From CAYWJA01 sp964458485 (lineage in GTDB: Bacteria > Patescibacteriota > Gracilibacteria > UM-FILTER-43-11), in NCBI GenBank assembly GCA_964458485.1, contig CAYWJA010000047.1, forward strand, positions 1 through 7,911: a DNA stretch of 7,911 nucleotides. Direction: 5' to 3'. Position 1 is the first letter of the stretch; each line of letters begins with the position of its first letter. A program made the translations under genes and the position numbers. A model generated the notes under the pieces. The model ran no database searches and was not told where the DNA came from. It saw only the letters and a list, made by a program, of their open reading frames with translations. Below, piece by piece: positions 5,506-7,911 of the stretch.

Positions 5506-5790
5506 ACTTTTTATTTGGATTTTTTTTATTTTACCTTTTCCAAACTGTTTTTTTAGCTTATTTAAAATGGCTATTTGCCCTCCCCACACCTCCTGTCCAA
5601 GCACTGAATTTTCAACTGCAATAAAAACTACGCCATTGCTAAATCTATATGCTTTTATACCGCTTTTTAAATCACCAAATTGATCTGCAATTAAAATATT
5701 TGCTTTATTTAATATTTCAGCTGCATTTGCAGAAGTGCTTAAGTTATGTTTATCTAGGCGGCCTTTGATTAGGTTTGATAATTTATCCAT
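5491..5790 (-). CDS. DUF721 / DciA-like protein
   Basis: The 99-residue product has the DUF721 pattern: an N-terminal helical part, then GVVFIAVENSVLGQEVWGG (53-71), matching the family block of beta strand plus aligned helix, and a helix ending in LKKQFGKGKIKKIQIK. DciA is the ancestral loader or recruiter of the replicative helicase DnaB in bacteria that lack DnaC. That role is inferred from the domain; this protein is basic and carries little beyond the domain itself. The ATG at 5788-5790 follows a purine stretch (GAAAAAG) but no true Shine-Dalgarno. Its 3' end contains the -35 of the rpsP promoter. The upstream spacer is a 16-heptad array that would form part of its leader if transcription starts near 5905 (a weak TGTTATAAA lies at 5908-5916). 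Confidence 0.75.
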   Translation of the reverse strand: MDKLSNLIKGRLDKHNLSTSANAAEILNKANILIADQFGDLKSGIKAYRFSNGVVFIAVENSVLGQEVWGGQIAILNKLKKQFGKGKIKKIQIKSLTIN

Positions 5791-5796
5791 ACTTTT

Positions 5797-5908
5797 TCAA
5801 ATCTCAAATTCCAAGCCCAAAATCCTAAATAAAATTTAAATTTCAAACTTAAAGTCCAAAATTTGTATATTGGGATTTATTTTGTGCTTTGGAATTGGGG
5901 TTTGGAAT
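5797..5908. repeat. Long degenerate 7-base array, opposed C-rich and G-rich halves
   Basis: The spacer divides into sixteen heptads in constant phase. The left ones (5797-5831) are C/A-rich words around TCAAATC and CCAAGCC. The right ones (5888-5908) are the inverse type, such as TTTGGAA and TTGGAAT. AAATTCCAA (5806-5814) is the exact inverse of 5902-5910. The middle heptads are A/T-rich and more decayed. CTTAAAGTCC (5848-5857) is the inverse of 1941-1950. Confidence 0.65.
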
Positions 5909-5937
5909 TTATAACAAAACAATTAGAAAAATAAACT

Positions 5938-7050
5938 TCAAAAAGAACTATAGATAGTAAGAACCTCCTTAGTCATCTTCCTCCAATCAAAAAACTTAAC
6001 ACGTTCAAATCCATTGTCAACTAAACGCTGGCGCACAGATGCATCCGTAGCAATAATTCGCATCTTTTCTTTAATATCAATTACATCGTAGGGTTCAAAA
6101 AACAACGCATTATTTTCTCCGCATATTTCAGGTATAGCGGATTTATTCGAAACGGCCACAGGTGTGCCACATTGCATGGCTTCAAGTGGTGGCAAACCGA
6201 ATCCCTCGTAAAATGATGGAAATACATACGATAAGGCATATTGATAAAGAGCCTTTAAATCATCCTCAGATACCATTCCTACAAGATGAACACTATCTTC
6301 AATTTTCATTTCCTTTATGGTATCTGGAATTTCATTATAACTTGGATTATGGCGCCCTGTGATAACTAAGTCATATTGATCGCCAAGATCTTGATTTAGC
6401 TGCGCAAAAGCTTTTATTAAGCCTGTAACATTTTTATGATTACGCCAAACCCCAGTGTATAAAAAATATGGTTTTTGCAGACCAAGCTTTTTCATTAAAT
6501 CAGGCCGGGATGTTTCTGATTTTTCAGAAAATTCCGGATTAACCCCATTATAAATAACTTTTATGTGATCTTCTGGGATATGAAATATATCTTGTAAATC
6601 CTTTTTGGTGTTATTGGAAACTGTAATAATTTTCTTTGCCTTTCTGGTAACGGTTTTCACGACCAAACGATACGCAAATCGCCTGATAAAATTATTCATC
6701 TTTTTGCCTGGAAAAAACGAAAGCGTTAAATCGTGAATTGTTACAACATATGGCTTATTATAAAAAATTGGCGCATTAAAATGAGTAAAATGCATCAAAT
6801 CTAACTTGTGCTTATTTAAAAGGCTTAAAAAACTAATTTGTTCAGCAAAAGAATAATGTGGAAAATCAGCAAGAACCTTAGTAAAACGTTTATTTGGAAT
6901 GCTAAATTTACTATATGCCTCCTTGCGCAAAAAAATTACATATTCATTCTCTTTATCTAATTCAGATAAATTTTTTATGAGCTCAAAATTGTATCTACCA
7001 ATTCCTGTGAAGCCAGAGCCGTACATACGGGCATCTATTCCTATTTTCAT
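5938..7050 (-). CDS. GT4-family glycosyltransferase
   Basis: This is a 370-residue GT-B fold glycosyltransferase, probably transferring a sugar (mannosyl/rhamnosyl type by family) from a nucleotide-sugar to a glycan at the cytoplasmic face of the membrane. Visible landmarks: IDARMYGSGFTGIGRY at the N-terminus (5-20), the VTIHDLTLSFFP segment, the VSNNTKKDL linker helix, IYNGVNPEF at the hinge, YTGVWRNHKN (198-207) with donor-binding R203 and K206, and FYEGFGLPPLEAMQCGTPV, which contains the EX7E pair E282 and E290. Both lobes are complete. The ATG at 7048-7050 gives the expected start. No adjacent polysaccharide genes are visible, so the acceptor is unknown. The leader is occupied by an octad hairpin array. 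The donor sugar is inference; the family is secure. Confidence 0.93.
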   Translation of the reverse strand: MKIGIDARMYGSGFTGIGRYNFELIKNLSELDKENEYVIFLRKEAYSKFSIPNKRFTKVLADFPHYSFAEQISFLSLLNKHKLDLMHFTHFNAPIFYNKPYVVTIHDLTLSFFPGKKMNNFIRRFAYRLVVKTVTRKAKKIITVSNNTKKDLQDIFHIPEDHIKVIYNGVNPEFSEKSETSRPDLMKKLGLQKPYFLYTGVWRNHKNVTGLIKAFAQLNQDLGDQYDLVITGRHNPSYNEIPDTIKEMKIEDSVHLVGMVSEDDLKALYQYALSYVFPSFYEGFGLPPLEAMQCGTPVAVSNKSAIPEICGENNALFFEPYDVIDIKEKMRIIATDASVRQRLVDNGFERVKFFDWRKMTKEVLTIYSSF

Positions 7051-7055
7051 ATCTC

Positions 7056-7168
7056 TAAGTGCTTATGTGCTTAAGTACTTATCCCTCGCCAAAGCTCGCT
7101 AGTGCTTAAGTACTTTTTAGAAAAAAATAGCACCTTGAGCACTTGAGAACTTACGGACTTAAGCACTT
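7056..7168. repeat. 8-base-period inverted repeat array with GC-rich insert
   Basis: The left half has octads TAAGTGCT, TATGTGCT and TAAGTACT (7056-7079), then a 19-base GC-richer insert, then two more octads (7099-7114). GTGCTTAAGTACTT is repeated exactly at 7067-7080 and 7102-7115. The right half (7129-7168) is five octads of the inverse type, around GAGCACTT. GTGCTTAAGT (7102-7111) is the exact inverse of 7157-7166, and TAAGTGCTTA (7056-7065) of 7160-7169. Confidence 0.75.
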
Positions 7169-7177
7169 ACAATTAAT

Positions 7178-7186
7178 ATTCTAACA
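7178..7186 (-). promoter_or_regulatory. Possible extended -10 for the GT4 gene
   Basis: On the minus strand TGTTAGAAT (TAGAAT at 7178-7183, 5/6 match, preceded by TGT) faces away from the plus-strand promoter 11 bp further along, giving a compact divergent promoter pair. No good -35 is present. Use of this site would give a leader of about 120 nt consisting almost wholly of the octad hairpin array. Confidence 0.4.
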
Positions 7187-7196
7187 GAGGTTATTG

Positions 7197-7225
7197 TTGA
7201 TAAAAAGTCATTTTTTTGGTATAAT
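7197..7225 (+). promoter_or_regulatory. Strong promoter for the rightmost ORF
   Basis: TTGATA (7197-7202) and TATAAT (7220-7225) are exactly 17 bp apart, and the -10 is extended (TGG at 7217-7219). A start near 7232 leaves only about 10 nt before the ATG at 7242, with no room for a Shine-Dalgarno. Confidence 0.8.
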
Positions 7226-7241
7226 TAGTAGATTGAATATA

Positions 7242-7911
7242 ATGTCAAAAGGAAACCCATCAAAAACACCGCAACGTAAAATATCAATTGGCAATACTGC
7301 AAAAGATACACACGTACACCCCAAAGCTGATCGAATGATCCAAAAAGCTGCAAAGCTTCCTGCTCTTGAGCTAACACCAAAACAAAAAAGAGTAAAGGAA
7401 GCTATAAAGAGGGAAATGGATGCTATTTATACAAAAGCCGCTGACTTATTAGCAGATGGCAAGTATTTTGATGCTATTGAATTATTTGACACAATAATCA
7501 GCAATAAAAATTTAATAGAAAAACATCAATTAACCATTGATAAACGAGTAATAAAAGGGGCAATTATTTGTGCAACATCAATAAGGGATGGATTTTTAAA
7601 AGGAGGTGTAAAAATGTTAAATTCAGGTAACAAAAGTATGATTTTCCCACCAAAAAGATCACCTTTAAGTATGAGGTCTAATCAAGCAGGCATACTTAAG
7701 CATACACCAACTAAATCCACCTCACCTCAAATAAAAATAAATACCCCACAAAAACTTGATGCAGAATATACTTACGATATATATAAATACGACCCAAAAT
7801 ATGAGCAATTAAAAATTAGGGCAAAAAGTTCTCAACAAAGGATTATAAAGGCATTGCCTTATTTTGCCAGAGCTATGGAATACTGCTCTTATGCACTGAA
7901 ATATAAAGACT
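7242..7911 (+). CDS. Uncharacterised protein with TPR-like helices, 3' end beyond the window
   Basis: An open frame of 223 codons runs from the ATG at 7242-7244 to the window edge with no stop. I do not recognise the family. Residues 1-57 are basic and probably disordered. YTKAADLLADGKYFDAIELFD (63-83) resembles one TPR helix pair (small-residue and aromatic spacing of A..L..G.Y..AI..F). A Pro/Lys/Ser/Thr-rich linker covers about 127-172, and a second helical segment begins near 198 (RIIKALPYFARAMEYCSYAL). There is no signal peptide or membrane helix in the visible part. Continuous frame, a strong promoter and a plausible start support a real gene. An in-frame Shine-Dalgarno and ATG occur at codon 125. 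A scaffold or protein-binding role is only a guess from the TPR resemblance. Confidence 0.8.
   Translation, partial: MSKGNPSKTPQRKISIGNTAKDTHVHPKADRMIQKAAKLPALELTPKQKRVKEAIKREMDAIYTKAADLLADGKYFDAIELFDTIISNKNLIEKHQLTIDKRVIKGAIICATSIRDGFLKGGVKMLNSGNKSMIFPPKRSPLSMRSNQAGILKHTPTKSTSPQIKINTPQKLDAEYTYDIYKYDPKYEQLKIRAKSSQQRIIKALPYFARAMEYCSYALKYKD
7601..7616 (+). promoter_or_regulatory. Internal Shine-Dalgarno and in-frame ATG
   Basis: AGGAGGTG (7601-7608) lies five bases before an ATG (7614-7616) that is in frame with the surrounding ORF as codon 125. It could start a shorter product lacking the TPR-like part and beginning at the linker. None of the gene starts in the window has a comparable site. 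It may also simply encode Lys-Gly-Gly-Val. Confidence 0.4.

Noticed and set aside
6162..7102. Two short plus-strand ORFs (66 and 67 codons) over the GT4 gene
   Set aside because: They are antisense to conserved GT4 motifs, and the second runs into the repeat array; neither has supporting signals.

Overview
The window looks like part of an AT-rich bacterial chromosome, most probably from the Candidate Phyla Radiation (Patescibacteria), perhaps a Parcubacteria-like lineage. The reasons are the gene mix and style: a two-helix T4SS-pilin-like protein, a short DciA/DUF721 protein, a free-standing 5'-3' exonuclease, a small His-rich SemiSWEET-like protein, very short leaders with no Shine-Dalgarno sequence before the start codons, and an S16 with a huge K/E tail. 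This placement is inference from family resemblance; no rRNA gene is present to settle it.

Layout. Minus strand, 61-2904: ybeY (rRNA maturation endoribonuclease), a YddE-type PhzF-family protein, a PQ-loop/SemiSWEET-like membrane protein, and a 5'-3' exonuclease with a C-terminal sliding-clamp motif. Plus strand, 3067-3681: a protein that matches only the C-terminal lobe of glycogen synthase, with its own promoter and terminator. Minus strand, 3836-7050: T4SS pilin-like protein, KH-domain protein (KhpA-like), rpsP with a 140-residue charged tail, DciA-like protein, and a GT4 glycosyltransferase. Plus strand, 7242 to the edge: an unrecognised open ORF with TPR-like helices, cut off by the window. 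No gap exceeds 300 bases. I saw no tRNA, rRNA, CRISPR array or insertion sequence.

The genes are mostly housekeeping: ribosome assembly and translation (ybeY, rpsP, KH protein), replication (exonuclease, DciA), and envelope or sugar chemistry (GT4, half glycogen synthase). They do not form one pathway.

The most unusual content lies between the genes. Seven of the eleven spacers hold degenerate tandem arrays with a strict 7-base or 8-base period, usually arranged as two opposed halves able to fold into long hairpins. Each spacer has its own word, but some words recur at distant spacers. The four array-free gaps carry a promoter or a terminator-like hairpin. Other points of interest are the lone C-terminal lobe of glycogen synthase, three near-consensus extended -10 promoters that give leaders of only about 10-17 nt, an rpsP promoter embedded in the end of the upstream gene, and a perfect in-frame Shine-Dalgarno plus ATG inside the last ORF.
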